Source of the DNA: JAHZKN01 sp965250205
Lineage (GTDB): Bacteria > Pseudomonadota > Alphaproteobacteria > Rhizobiales > Hyphomicrobiaceae
Direction of reading: 5' to 3'
Assembly: GCA_965250205.1 (NCBI GenBank)
Contig: CBDFNK010000014.1
Location: forward strand, 62,001 to 126,000
Length of the DNA stretch: 64,000 bases
In this document: piece by piece, positions 17,011-25,324 of the stretch
Numbering within the stretch: position 1 is the first letter of the stretch
How the letters are laid out: every line of letters starts with the position of its first letter
Translations under genes and position numbers: made by a program
The notes under the pieces: model-generated
What the model was told of the DNA's origin: nothing
Seen by the model: the letters and a program-made list of their open reading frames with translations, nothing else
Databases searched by the model: none

Positions 17011-17859
17011 ATGGTGGGCTCCACTACCGTCGAAGATACAGCCTCTGCTGACGCCATGGCGCAGGGCAAACCCGCGCCTAAGTTGGTTTATGAGGCATCC
17101 GGCGGGCGCAAAACGTTTTTCTCGTTTGTATTTCTCATTCTGCTGCCGTTTTTTGCCAGCCTGCCAGCCATGATCTACACCCGCATCATACACGGGCTTT
17201 GGATTGATAGCGTTGGGCTTGCAATCTTTGCCTTTTGCTTCACAGCCGTCATGTTTTTATTGCTGGTTGAGTTGATGATGTCACTCAGATCACGCGTCGT
17301 AGTGGGCTCAAAGGGCGTCAAGATGACAATTCCTTCCGGTCGCGGCCCAACGCCAATGTTGCGCTATCGCAGCCACAAGATGGACTATGATGAAATCCAA
17401 AGCGTTGAAACGCGACGCGAAGTATATGGCGGTAGCATAGCGCCTGTGCTGATGAAGGGCGCGCGGATCACCAAGAAAGACGGCGAGACCGTCAAACTCG
17501 GCTACGTCAGTGAAGCCAATGTCGATCCGGCCTTCCCCTATCCCGTCATCGCAAAACACATTGCAGATCGCGCCCGGCTACCTTTGATTGATCGTGGTAG
17601 CGTGCACCGTTCCGCACGGGCAAAATTTTTGGGCCTGCGCGCACGTGGTGCGGCTGGCGATACAAATGCGGGCTCAAGTTCAAGCTCCAACGTCAGCGAT
17701 GACACGATTGATGACGCCCAAATCGCTGAGCTCAATAACCGCCACCGTAGCGTAATGCTCGGTCTGCTGGGCGTTCTGGCAACCTTGCTTGTGTTGGGTA
17801 TTGCCGCAGACTTTGCAAGTCTGCACACACCCGTACTTGGGCTGTCATTATCAAATTAA
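17011..17859 (+). CDS. Three-TM membrane protein with a PH-like cytoplasmic domain, function unknown
   Basis: About 282 residues. Two adjacent hydrophobic helices (FFSFVFLILLPFFASLPAMI and GLAIFAFCFTAVMFLLLVEL) are followed by a beta-rich soluble stretch that reads like a bacterial PH-type domain (RVVVGSKGVKMTIPSGRG through DYDEIQSVETRREVYGG). A Ser-rich linker and a final hydrophobic helix (SVMLGLLGVLATLLVLGIAA) complete it. The ATG at 17011 has an AGGGACGAGAG site upstream; an earlier in-frame start at 16957 lacks one. I do not recognise a named family. It diverges from msrA. Confidence 0.8.
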   Translation: MVGSTTVEDTASADAMAQGKPAPKLVYEASGGRKTFFSFVFLILLPFFASLPAMIYTRIIHGLWIDSVGLAIFAFCFTAVMFLLLVELMMSLRSRVVVGSKGVKMTIPSGRGPTPMLRYRSHKMDYDEIQSVETRREVYGGSIAPVLMKGARITKKDGETVKLGYVSEANVDPAFPYPVIAKHIADRARLPLIDRGSVHRSARAKFLGLRARGAAGDTNAGSSSSSNVSDDTIDDAQIAELNNRHRSVMLGLLGVLATLLVLGIAADFASLHTPVLGLSLSN

Positions 17860-17881
17860 TGGTGCGTGTTTGCCCGACACT

Positions 17882-18211
17882 TCAGTTGGCGTAGATTTTT
17901 ACCCGCGCGCGCCGTCGCCCAAGGTATCCTGTGAGGGCGGAAAACACCGCAAACAGGATGAAGGTTGGCACCTGAAGCACGGGCCCAACGAAAAATGCCC
18001 ACAAGCTACTTTGGCGACCACCTGACACTGACTTTTCCATAGATTCAAATGTTGCTGGTGCGACTTGCTTCCAATGATCTTCAACGCTCGACAGGGCTAA
18101 ACCACGCGCACCCTCGAGTGTCGGCGTCAGGTCTGCAATCAACGCAATCACAGCCACCAGCAAGCACAGCGTTGATAGAAATCTAAAGACACTCATTTTC
18201 CACTCGCTCAT
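17882..18211 (-). CDS. Small two-TM membrane protein, conserved hypothetical
   Basis: A 109-residue protein with an N-terminal hydrophobic helix (FLSTLCLLVAVIALIADLTP), a central polar stretch (SSVEDHWKQVAPATFESME) and a second helix (LQVPTFILFAVFSALTGYLG) ending in a basic GRRRAR tail. Proteins of this layout with the TPTL...L.S..DHW..LAP pattern recur in Hyphomicrobiales, but no function is known to me. A second ATG at codon 6 is an alternative start. It converges with the upstream gene, leaving 22 bases between the stops. Confidence 0.75.
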   Translation of the reverse strand: MSEWKMSVFRFLSTLCLLVAVIALIADLTPTLEGARGLALSSVEDHWKQVAPATFESMEKSVSGGRQSSLWAFFVGPVLQVPTFILFAVFSALTGYLGRRRARVKIYAN

Positions 18212-18566
18212 TGCCTTTTATGAAGCCCACCTAGCCCGGAAACTGTGCCATCGGCAAGGCCGGCAAGCAGTCTGCCTGCCAAGGCGACAGGAGTAGCCCA
18301 ATACGACTTTAGGTCCAACACGCGCTTGCGCTGTGTTGGTGAGGACGTATTGGCACAACAGGTTCACCACCTCTCAGGCCAAGCAGGCATTGCGCCAATA
18401 GGGCGCTTGCGGGCGAGGCGCATCCGGCTATAGTGCGGCGCGCTTCAAGGACAAGCAGGGCCGAACCGCATTAAATCTTATGCAGGACTTGTGCTCTATG
18501 GGTTTGAAGTGAACCTGATCACACGTCGCACTGTGTTTTTGTGTGCGGCTACCAGATCAAAATCGC

Positions 18567-18656
18567 GGAGGGGTGGCCGAGTGGTCGAAGGCGCACGCCT
18601 GGAAAGTGTGTAGGCGGGGAACCGTCTCGTGGGTTCGAATCCCACCCCCTCCGCCA
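18567..18656 (+). tRNA. tRNA-Ser (anticodon GGA)
   Basis: A 90-nt type II tRNA. The acceptor stem GGAGGGG pairs with CCCCTCC, the D-arm is GCCGAGTGGTCGAAGGC, the anticodon arm is CACGC-CTGGAAA-GTGTG with GGA at 18601-18603, and it has a long variable arm, a GGTTCGAAT T-loop, discriminator G and an encoded CCA. It reads UCC/UCU codons. A degenerate copy of its T-loop to 3' end follows about 100 bp downstream. Confidence 0.97.
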
Positions 18657-18840
18657 TTACTTGTCTCACACGCCAAGGGCGCTCCGACGGGGCGGGCTGC
18701 TCGCCCGGCGACGCAGTCGCGTCGCTGTCCAGGTTCGAACTTTCTCCCTTTAACTCCGCCATTATGTGCCTCACGGTGCGAGGCACCTCCGGCGGGGCGG
18801 CCTGACCGGCCGAGCCGCAGTCGCGGCTTTGTATAAATGG
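18630..18840 (+). repeat. Two degenerate tandem units starting in the tRNA-Ser 3' end
   Basis: The T-loop octamer GGTTCGAA at 18632-18639 recurs at 18732-18739. The tRNA end CTCCGCCATTA at 18649-18659 recurs exactly at 18754-18764. The GC-rich bodies that follow also align (CTCCGACGGGGCGG against CTCCGGCGGGGCGG, then GCAGTCGCG in both). It looks like a diverged duplication of the tRNA 3' half plus its downstream sequence. Frames across the tRNA are artefacts. Confidence 0.65.
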
Positions 18841-18874
18841 AAAAGTTGCGAACTTTGCCCCGCTACGCTCGCAA

Positions 18875-18926
18875 CTAGAGCAAACTGCTTTAAATCGGAA
18901 TCGATTTAACGCTAGGCGTGCTCTAG
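18875..18926. repeat. Extragenic palindrome bounded by CTAGAGCA/TGCTCTAG
   Basis: The outer arms CTAGAGCA and TGCTCTAG are reverse complements, with an inner AAATCGGAATCGATTT hairpin. It overlaps the TAG stop of the vWA gene (18923-18925) and may terminate that transcript. The outer arms resemble intergenic palindromes common in alphaproteobacteria. Confidence 0.6.
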
Positions 18927-21097
18927 CGCGTTGCTGACTTGGCGTTGCGCACCAGATTGATGAATTCCGCGCGATAGCCAAACCGATCTTCGCCTTTTGC
19001 GCCTTGAGCCAATCCAATCACATCATCATAGCTGAAGTTATGGAGTGCCGGGTTGTCACGCAGCAATTGACCAAAACCAGCGACCGCAATTGAAAAGCGC
19101 GCGTCCTCAGGCGCCATATCGAGGCGGGACTTCTCCTCACGTGGCGTAATCGCCTGGGTTATCAGTTTGGATGCTGTTTCATTCGGCAACTTGTAACGTA
19201 GCTTTACAAAACCAAACTCACTATCAGGGTTCGCTTGCCAGCGATGTGCCGTCTTCGCAGTGCCATAGCGCAGATCATCAACGGCCCCTGGCGCACCGAC
19301 AGGTGTGATTTCATAAATTGCGGTGACACTGTGGCCAGAGCCAACATCGCCCGCATCCACACGATCGTTGTTAAAGTCCTCGCGCTTCAACGCACGCGTC
19401 TCATACCCAATCAATCGATACGACTGAACTCGCTCAGGGTTAAACTCGACCTGTACTTTGACGTCTTTTGCGATTGTAAACAGCGTTGCCGAAGCTTCAT
19501 CGACCAATACTTTGCGGGCCTCATTCATTGTATCGATATAAGACGCAGTGCCGTTACCATTTTGCGCCAAGGTCTGCATCAATGCATCATTGTAGTTGCC
19601 CTGACCGACGCCGAGAATAGACAAAAACACACCTGAATTGCGCTTGCGCTCAATGTAGCTTTTCAACTCATCACGGTTGGTGATGCCGACGTTGAAATCA
19701 CCGTCGGTTGCCAGAATAATGCGGTTGACACCTTCTGGATCAAAGTTGGCCTGAGCCAAACGATAAGCATCCTGGATGCCACGCGCACCCGCTGTTGATC
19801 CACCAGACCTCAGACCACCAATAACCGACAACACCTTGTGTTTTTCTTTAACCTTGGTTGGTTCCAGCGCAACCGCCGTTCCAGAGGCATAGGTGACAAT
19901 GCCAATGGTGTCGTCAGGCTTCAATTCATTGACCAGCATCCTGAGCGCATTCTTTACAAGCGGCAACTTATCCTGGGACGTCATCGAACCAGAAACATCA
20001 ATCAGGAATACGAGATTGGCCGGTGGTCGCTCCTCATTCGAAAGCTGATACCCTTTGACCGAAAGATGCACGAGCTTGCTCACATCACTCCACGGTGACG
20101 GCACAACATTGACCTGCACCTTAAACGGATCATCCGCGCTTTCTGGAGGCGCATAGGCATAGTTGAAGTAGTTGACTAACTCTTCAACGCGCACAGCCTC
20201 TTTCGGTGGCAATCGACCTGCGTTCAGCGCACGGCGCACAAACGCATAAGACGCGGTGTCCACATCAAGCGAGAATGTTGAAACCGGATCGGTGGCAACC
20301 TGCTTGATTGGATTGGACGCAGCACCTTGAAACTTATCGCGAGAGTGGCTGACCCGTTGATCATCATTGTCGCAACATGTTGCCGAAGCGCCAAAAGAGA
20401 GCAAGTCATGCGAGCGAGAATTGCGACCGGCGATTCCATGGGATGGTGAGGCAGGCCCGATGGCCTGATTGTTCGCAACACCACCCATCACCCTATCTCT
20501 TGGATGCGGGCGCACTTGGAGGCGTGACGGGCGTGGCTTGGCATTACCCTGCCGTCCTCCGCCCAAATATGCCGTAACGGGCCTGTTGTCAGGTTTGACC
20601 TTTGCGGTTTTCACAACCCGAGGTGCTTTGGTTTTAGATTTTATTGGTGCAGGCCTAGGCAAAGCAGGCAGTTTTTCCGCTGCAATTTTTTCTGACGGTG
20701 AGGCAGGACGCTCCTCACGGTCCGCCTTTAAATCCAAGAGCTCGCCCCCACTTAAATGCCCTGTGTCACGCATTTCTCCGTCATAGCGCTTTAAATAAAG
20801 CGCCGCCGGACCAACGAGTGCAACGGCCACAACGGATGCTGCAACGGCGTATTTTGTTAAAGAACGCATAGATGTTTTCCTTCCAAACAAAGTTTGATTG
20901 CTTGAAAGACGGGCGCGACGCTCGAAACCTTTGGATCTCAAATTGAAATCGCGTCTATTTGTTTGCGCATCGCGCTTGGAAACGTCCTGGAACGCATCAA
21001 ACTCCGACAATGCAGCCGTGCGCGCCGCCTCACGCGCGCGACCGCGCGGCTTCGGTGTCGGCACGCCAATAATCTTTTTTAAGTCTTGATCTGTCAT
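18923..21097 (-). CDS. Membrane-anchored von Willebrand factor A domain protein (YfbK-type)
   Basis: A 724-residue protein. It has a basic cytoplasmic N-terminus of about 75 residues, a transmembrane helix (YAVAASVVAVALVGPAALYL), a Pro/Lys-rich linker, a YfbK-type N-domain (TDPVSTFSLDVDTASYAFVR), a vWA domain with an intact MIDAS motif (FLIDVSGSMTSQDK and later ATDGDFNVG), and a C-terminal DUF3520-like region (ALKREDFNNDRVDAGDVGSG). The start at 21097 lies four bases after the stop of an ECF sigma gene, implying co-translation. The long cytoplasmic tail before the helix suggests it may bind that sigma factor. Named homologues include the so-called Ca-activated chloride channel-like proteins, a label without functional support. 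Confidence 0.9.
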   Translation of the reverse strand: MTDQDLKKIIGVPTPKPRGRAREAARTAALSEFDAFQDVSKRDAQTNRRDFNLRSKGFERRARLSSNQTLFGRKTSMRSLTKYAVAASVVAVALVGPAALYLKRYDGEMRDTGHLSGGELLDLKADREERPASPSEKIAAEKLPALPRPAPIKSKTKAPRVVKTAKVKPDNRPVTAYLGGGRQGNAKPRPSRLQVRPHPRDRVMGGVANNQAIGPASPSHGIAGRNSRSHDLLSFGASATCCDNDDQRVSHSRDKFQGAASNPIKQVATDPVSTFSLDVDTASYAFVRRALNAGRLPPKEAVRVEELVNYFNYAYAPPESADDPFKVQVNVVPSPWSDVSKLVHLSVKGYQLSNEERPPANLVFLIDVSGSMTSQDKLPLVKNALRMLVNELKPDDTIGIVTYASGTAVALEPTKVKEKHKVLSVIGGLRSGGSTAGARGIQDAYRLAQANFDPEGVNRIILATDGDFNVGITNRDELKSYIERKRNSGVFLSILGVGQGNYNDALMQTLAQNGNGTASYIDTMNEARKVLVDEASATLFTIAKDVKVQVEFNPERVQSYRLIGYETRALKREDFNNDRVDAGDVGSGHSVTAIYEITPVGAPGAVDDLRYGTAKTAHRWQANPDSEFGFVKLRYKLPNETASKLITQAITPREEKSRLDMAPEDARFSIAVAGFGQLLRDNPALHNFSYDDVIGLAQGAKGEDRFGYRAEFINLVRNAKSATR

Positions 21098-21101
21098 GTG
21101 C

Positions 21102-21674
21102 TCACCCGGTCGCCTCAAGAATAAGTTTGAGACGTTTCTTTGCTTCAAACAGATGCCAGGACACTGTTTTCTCCGTACAACCAAGAACTTCGGCCGCTTC
21201 CGCGTGCGCAAAGTCTTCGCCATAGACCAACAACACTGCATCACGCTGTTGCGGGCTTAAGTTGCGCACCGCTGCCCATAGTTCATTATTGAGTGCAGCC
21301 TCTTCCGGCGTTAACGGTTTACATTCACTCGACTGTTCAACCAGTGCCATCACGTAGGACGGTTCTGAGGCCTGCACCCTTTGGGTGCTGCGTAAACAAT
21401 CTGCCGCCGTCGTGAAGACTATTCTGTAGAGCCACGTGGAAAACGCAGCCTCACCGCGATAACTTTTGATATTTCGTGCAAGCTTCACACACACGTCATG
21501 CGCGATATCTTCTGCCAACTCACGCTTACCGCAAAACCGCCAGGCCAAGCGATGTATATGATCATAGTGGCGTTCAATCAGGTCGGAAAAGGCCTGGCGA
21601 CAGCCCGACCCGGCACGCAACGCGAGATCGCGATCACCTTCCAGTCCATCATCAACAAGACGGATGTCTGACAC
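21102..21674 (-). CDS. ECF-type RNA polymerase sigma factor
   Basis: A 190-residue sigma factor with region 2 (ERHYDHIHRLAWRFCGKREL, then AEDIAHDVCVKLARNI and FSTWLYRIVFTTAADCLR) and region 4 (LSPQQRDAVLLVYGEDFAHA with helix-turn-helix AEVLGCTEKTVSWHLFEAKK). The start codon is GTG, chosen because AGGACCAG sits just upstream and no better ATG exists. It is followed by the vWA membrane protein with a four-base gap; no classical anti-sigma gene is seen, so the vWA protein is the candidate regulator. Confidence 0.93.
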   Translation of the reverse strand: MSDIRLVDDGLEGDRDLALRAGSGCRQAFSDLIERHYDHIHRLAWRFCGKRELAEDIAHDVCVKLARNIKSYRGEAAFSTWLYRIVFTTAADCLRSTQRVQASEPSYVMALVEQSSECKPLTPEEAALNNELWAAVRNLSPQQRDAVLLVYGEDFAHAEAAEVLGCTEKTVSWHLFEAKKRLKLILEATG

Positions 21675-21924
21675 CTGGTCCTACCCTAAAAGTGGCACTT
21701 TATTCAGTTGGACGGCACGCCCCGCGCATTCCTTGGGGTCTCAAATAAAAAAAGAGATCTGGTCCTGGATACGACACTTCCCGGACCTGGCTTATTACGT
21801 TTCTGTCATTACAATTCGGCAAAACAGGGCCAATGAAACCTGTGGCCTTGCTTCCCTGCACTTTTGTTGTGATGAGTAGACTTAGGTTTACCGTAAATGT
21901 GCGGCCCATCTCCAGGAGCATCCC

Positions 21925-22275
21925 ATGGACTTTTATGCGCTGAACTACTCCTTCGCGACGCTGTGCTTAGTGGCGGCGGTATGCTTTATGCTCGGCCGAT
22001 GGTCAAAATCGGATGGCCCAGCGCGCTATGCCAAACCGATTGGCGAAGTTCGTACCGCAAAACCACACGCCAAGCGCAACCGCCAGATGCGCACTGCATC
22101 ACCATCCCCCGCACGATACGCCAAGCGTAACCTGTCTGGGGCAGCCGCACGTGAAGTCGAGGATCTACTGTCTCACGGGAGCTTGATCGCAGCCATTAAA
22201 GTCGTGCGCAAAGACCTTGGTATCGGGCTTAAAGACGCCAAAGATCTGGTGGATGACCTTCGACGAAATATGTAA
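21925..22275 (+). CDS. Membrane-anchored protein with ribosomal L7/L12-like C-terminal domain
   Basis: A 116-residue protein with an N-terminal hydrophobic helix (residues 6-25, LNYSFATLCLVAAVCFMLGR), a basic linker and a C-terminal half resembling the helix-turn-helix of ribosomal protein L7/L12 (AAIKVVRKDLGIGLKDAKDL, where true L7/L12 has VIKVVRE.TGLGLKEAKDLV). It is not the ribosomal protein: it lacks the N-terminal dimerisation domain and is anchored. An AGGAG site precedes the ATG. Similar short L7/L12-CTD proteins exist as hypotheticals; the role is unknown. Confidence 0.8.
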   Translation: MDFYALNYSFATLCLVAAVCFMLGRWSKSDGPARYAKPIGEVRTAKPHAKRNRQMRTASPSPARYAKRNLSGAAAREVEDLLSHGSLIAAIKVVRKDLGIGLKDAKDLVDDLRRNM

Positions 22276-22408
22276 TGCCGGCACATAGCTTAAGAATTGA
22301 GAACGGTGCGCCATGCTGCTAGGTTGAAAAACCAAAAAAATATGACGACACAGGCTTAAGGTGGCCGCATCCAATTCTGATCGCTTCATAACAACGGCAC
22401 CCATAACC

Positions 22409-22828
22409 ATGACCAGCAAAAATAAAGCACCGCGAACACATATGCCGACGGGCGAGATTTCATTACGCACCATTGCTATGCCAGCGGATACAAATCCGGC
22501 TGGTGACATTTTTGGTGGCTGGTTGATGGCGCAAATGGATTTGGCGGCAGGTAATGAGGCCTCAAAACTGGCTGAAGGGCGCTGCGCAACAGTTGCTGTT
22601 GAGGGCATGGTCTTTATTTCCCCTGTGCGGGTCGGCGATGAGGTCAGCATCTGGGCGACGTTGGTGCGCACCGGGCGGTCATCGATGACGTTTGATGTCT
22701 CAGCCTGGCGGCGGCCACGCACCGGCAGTGCCTGCAGCCCGGTGACCGAAGCCGAATTTACGTTTGTGGCACTGGATCAAAATGGCAGGCCACGGCCACT
22801 ACCTGCACGCGATACCATCTCTGTCTGA
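22409..22828 (+). CDS. yciA: Acyl-CoA thioesterase, YciA-type hotdog protein
   Basis: About 139 residues from the ATG at 22409 (a GTG at 22361 would add 16). The hotdog-fold motif NPAGDIFGGWLMAQMDLAAG contains the catalytic Asp, followed by CATVAVEGMVFISPVRVGDE, the expected substrate-tunnel strand. YciA proteins hydrolyse short- and medium-chain acyl-CoA. It stands alone, after a 133-base gap from the L7/L12-like gene. Confidence 0.9.
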   Translation: MTSKNKAPRTHMPTGEISLRTIAMPADTNPAGDIFGGWLMAQMDLAAGNEASKLAEGRCATVAVEGMVFISPVRVGDEVSIWATLVRTGRSSMTFDVSAWRRPRTGSACSPVTEAEFTFVALDQNGRPRPLPARDTISV

Positions 22829-22982
22829 GTGCCGACGGAGCGGGTATTGGTATTGAACCTATAGGTCGCATGCGGCGTCACAGTGTTGTCTCTTAAAGCC
22901 GTCACACCATTGCCTCGTAAATCCATGCCCCCGTTCCGGCACCTGTTTTGGGAATTAGTTCTGGCACTTATTGAGGTCACAC

Positions 22983-23480
22983 ATGTTGTTTTACCCCGCG
23001 TACAAACGCTTCAAAGGTCTTGGCACACGGCGTGCCCTCCTGGTGGTGACGCTTGTTGCAAGCTTAGCTTCTCCCGCCAGTGCCGATCCGTTCAACGACT
23101 TCTACGGAACCTGGTCCGGACGCGGCAATGCCATTTTCAACGGCAGCGCACGCGAAGCCTTGGCGTGCAAAGCCTACTACACCGGTAAAGACAGTGATCT
23201 GAAACTCGCGTTGCGCTGCGCCAGCCCGTCCAACAAAATCGACATGCGCGCCGCGCTTAAGGGCAAAGGCCAGACGGTCACCGGCACATGGGAAGAACGC
23301 ACCTTTAATACAGAAGGATCTGTTGCCGGATCTGTTACAGACAAACAGCTCAAAGTTGAGCTCTCCGGTGGCATTACCGGCACCCTTGTATTATCACTTG
23401 GTGCTGACAGCCAATTGCTCTCATTGAACGCGGAAGGCGGGACGCTCACTGGCGTGCACCTGAAACTCAAACGCCGATAG
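22983..23480 (+). CDS. Secreted conserved hypothetical protein
   Basis: A 165-residue precursor. A signal peptide (RRALLVVTLVASLASPASA, cleavage probably before DPF) is followed by a beta-rich domain beginning DPFNDFYGTWSGRGNAIFNG. The ACKAYYT...LRCAS segment has two cysteines that may form a disulfide. Proteins with the GTWSG.G.A.F..G..E.L.CKAYY pattern are common, uncharacterised periplasmic proteins in Hyphomicrobiales. The ATG at 22983 is preferred to the TTG at 22971. A strong inverted repeat follows the stop. Confidence 0.82.
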   Translation: MLFYPAYKRFKGLGTRRALLVVTLVASLASPASADPFNDFYGTWSGRGNAIFNGSAREALACKAYYTGKDSDLKLALRCASPSNKIDMRAALKGKGQTVTGTWEERTFNTEGSVAGSVTDKQLKVELSGGITGTLVLSLGADSQLLSLNAEGGTLTGVHLKLKRR

Positions 23481-23490
23481 CCACCTAAAA

Positions 23491-23554
23491 CAAGCGTGTC
23501 ACCCCGCCAATCTGCGCCATTTTCGCAACGTTGCCAGGCGGGGTGACACGCTTG
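23491..23554. terminator. Perfect 18-bp inverted repeat, probable terminator or structured element
   Basis: Positions 23491-23508 (CAAGCGTGTCACCCCGCC) are the exact reverse complement of 23537-23554, separated by a 28-base loop. The stem is GC-rich and lies 11 bases after a stop codon, which suits a terminator, but no T-run follows on either strand. It could instead be a regulatory hairpin or a repeat end. Confidence 0.65.
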
Positions 23555-23622
23555 TCACGCACATCGCACGAATATGGTATAATGACGTTTCAAATCAACT
23601 TGGACCGATCAGGACATTCACG

Positions 23623-23982
23623 ATGCTTCAACGCCGCTCAGCCCTCCTATCGACAGCACTCCTCGCCACACTTGCCGTGACGGCGATGGCCACTACGACT
23701 GAGGCCGGTTGGCGCAATGATCGTTATGTGGAAATTGAAAACGGCCACACCACCGCCTATAGCAGATTTGGCAATGGTTCGATTTCCGCCTCTGTCCGCT
23801 CGACACGCAAAGGCCCACAGGTGCAATTGCCAATTGGGCGCTGGACGTACTGCCGAACAAGCTGCTCAGAAACACTGCGCGTTCAAACCGTCGACCTCAA
23901 CGAATACCACAACAAGCTTGTTGGCCGCGGCTCTTTCCTCAATGAGTGTGGAATCTTCGGCTGCCTCGATATCGGCTGGTAA
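23623..23982 (+). CDS. Small secreted protein, function unknown
   Basis: A 119-residue precursor with a clear signal peptide (LLSTALLATLAVTAMATTTE, cleavage near TEAGW). The mature part of about 90 residues is polar and has four cysteines (TYCRTSCSE and ECGIFGCLD) placed to form disulfides. I do not recognise a characterised family, though similar short periplasmic proteins occur in Hyphomicrobiales. It starts 69 bases after the 23491-23554 stem-loop. Confidence 0.75.
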   Translation: MLQRRSALLSTALLATLAVTAMATTTEAGWRNDRYVEIENGHTTAYSRFGNGSISASVRSTRKGPQVQLPIGRWTYCRTSCSETLRVQTVDLNEYHNKLVGRGSFLNECGIFGCLDIGW

Positions 23983-24398
23983 GCGACGTCATTGCCCTGC
24001 CCCGACCCACCTCAAATGGACAGGCTTTCGACAACGCAAAGGGCCGTGCGCCTATTTGCAGCCGAATGTGTCTGCTTCACACATCACTTGCGGTTTCCCT
24101 GTGGTTGCCGGGGCCGATAGTTTTCCACGTGAAGCCAGAAGACTTAAAAAAACTACAAAAAAATTGGGGCGCACGAGATAACAAAAATCAAGCCGCCCGT
24201 ATCTCACCGACCGGGAACCGGGCTGCACGACGTGAAGCGGGCCAAAAGGATAGGACCTTGCTACCAGTGTACAAAATCACCATACAAACATCCAGGACGT
24301 GTGCTGCAAGAAACGTTTAAGAGATGCAACCGCCGACTGGGCACGATGCTGGCGCATGATGTCCGCTTTGCAAAGCGTGCGCAAACAATTCTGAGAAC
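23983..24398. other. Intergenic stretch without a supported gene
   Basis: 416 bases. Short frames cross it, but none has a ribosome site together with a recognisable protein pattern. A plus-strand frame at 24232-24420 contains one CxxC but overlaps the next gene's 3' end and is not supported. Confidence 0.5.
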
Positions 24399-24833
24399 TC
24401 AAGTTATTGCCGTTTCATGAATATGAACCCACTCAACTTTGCCACCGTCATGCAACATTCGAAAGACGACTGTTGAAAATCGAGAATTATTAGATGGGAC
24501 TGAATTCAGCGCATTGAACTGGTCTTCGATATAGCAAACAGTTGCAAGTTCATTGTCATTCGAGAGTGCGATAAGTTTGAAATCACGAATCGCGACGCTA
24601 AACGACGGGTTTCTCCCATGCGCTGCAAATATAGGAGAAATAAACTCTTCTCGTACCAAAATACTACCAGACGGATAGATAATCCGACAATCGTGAGCGA
24701 AGCGATCAACAAGTTCCGTCTCAAATTTTTCTTGATCCGCCTGCACATCTCCACAGAACCAAAGCGCAAGGAATTCATGCATGGTTTCGACTTCGGTTCT
24801 CAGCGCGTTTTCAATCTTAAGCATTGATGTCAT
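24399..24833 (-). CDS. NTF2-like (SnoaL/DUF4440-type) protein
   Basis: About 144 residues from the Met at 24833 (MTSMLKIENALRTE). The predicted pattern of an N-terminal helix (EVETMHEFLALWFCGD), a second helix (FETELVDRFAHDCRIIYPSG) and a curved beta-sheet (ATVCYIEDQFNALN, TVVFRMLHDGGKVEWVHIHE) fits the NTF2 fold. Such proteins are enzymes or ligand-binding domains; the residues here do not allow a specific call. It follows another NTF2-like gene by five bases, suggesting an operon. Base composition is more AT-rich than the neighbourhood, hinting at acquisition. Confidence 0.65.
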   Translation of the reverse strand: MTSMLKIENALRTEVETMHEFLALWFCGDVQADQEKFETELVDRFAHDCRIIYPSGSILVREEFISPIFAAHGRNPSFSVAIRDFKLIALSNDNELATVCYIEDQFNALNSVPSNNSRFSTVVFRMLHDGGKVEWVHIHETAIT

Positions 24834-24838
24834 TGCCT

Positions 24839-25204
24839 TCAGCTTTGCACTTCGAAGTGATCGTCTCTGAGGTAGGCCACACCATCGTCTTGCATCACCC
24901 AAAGTTCACGCGTTATTACGCCGCGAGCCTTATTCATTTTCCAGCCGCTTGTCAGAACAGCTGATTTGGTGTCGATGACCTCAATCTTTGGATCGATGTA
25001 GTCTACATCTGAATAGCCATCGGCAATGATGTTCGTCCAGAACTCCTGAATTGCCGCCCGGCCAGCAAAGGTGCCAAATGGCTTTGCGATCATGGTGGCT
25101 TCGGCTTCGTAACATGATGCACAGCCAGCTGCGTCGCCTGCATTAAAGAACGCCTTCCAGCGTTCGCTCCCGCTTTTTGCGGCCTCTTCGATCGTGTTCG
25201 ACAT
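24839..25204 (-). CDS. NTF2-like protein (DUF4440/SnoaL-type)
   Basis: About 121 residues from MSNTIEEAAKSGSERWKAFF, chosen because AAAAGGTAG precedes it; a Met ten codons upstream has a weaker site. Features are the opening helix with FNAGDAAGCASCYEAEATMI, then GTFAGRAAIQEFWTNIIADG and a C-terminal sheet (AVLTSGWKMNKARGVITREL). This is the standard layout of DUF4440 proteins, whose functions are mostly unknown. It forms a two-gene unit with the downstream NTF2-like gene; the pair may act as a heteromer (inference). Confidence 0.78.
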   Translation of the reverse strand: MSNTIEEAAKSGSERWKAFFNAGDAAGCASCYEAEATMIAKPFGTFAGRAAIQEFWTNIIADGYSDVDYIDPKIEVIDTKSAVLTSGWKMNKARGVITRELWVMQDDGVAYLRDDHFEVQS

Positions 25205-25324
25205 TTTGTCTACCTTTTCTCTCAGCGTGCTCATCACCATTGCGCCAACGACTTTGCGGCAAGAGATGGATGATGGCAAACCTCTATTTGATAAAATGTT
25301 CGTTTTGTAGAAATAAACAACGGA

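Noticed and set aside
18541..18836. Frames across tRNA-Ser and its downstream GC-rich units
   Set aside because: They translate the tRNA itself; such products are well-known annotation artefacts.
24232..24420. 62-codon frame with a CxxC motif
   Set aside because: It overlaps the 3' end of an NTF2-like gene on the other strand and has no homologue pattern or ribosome site.
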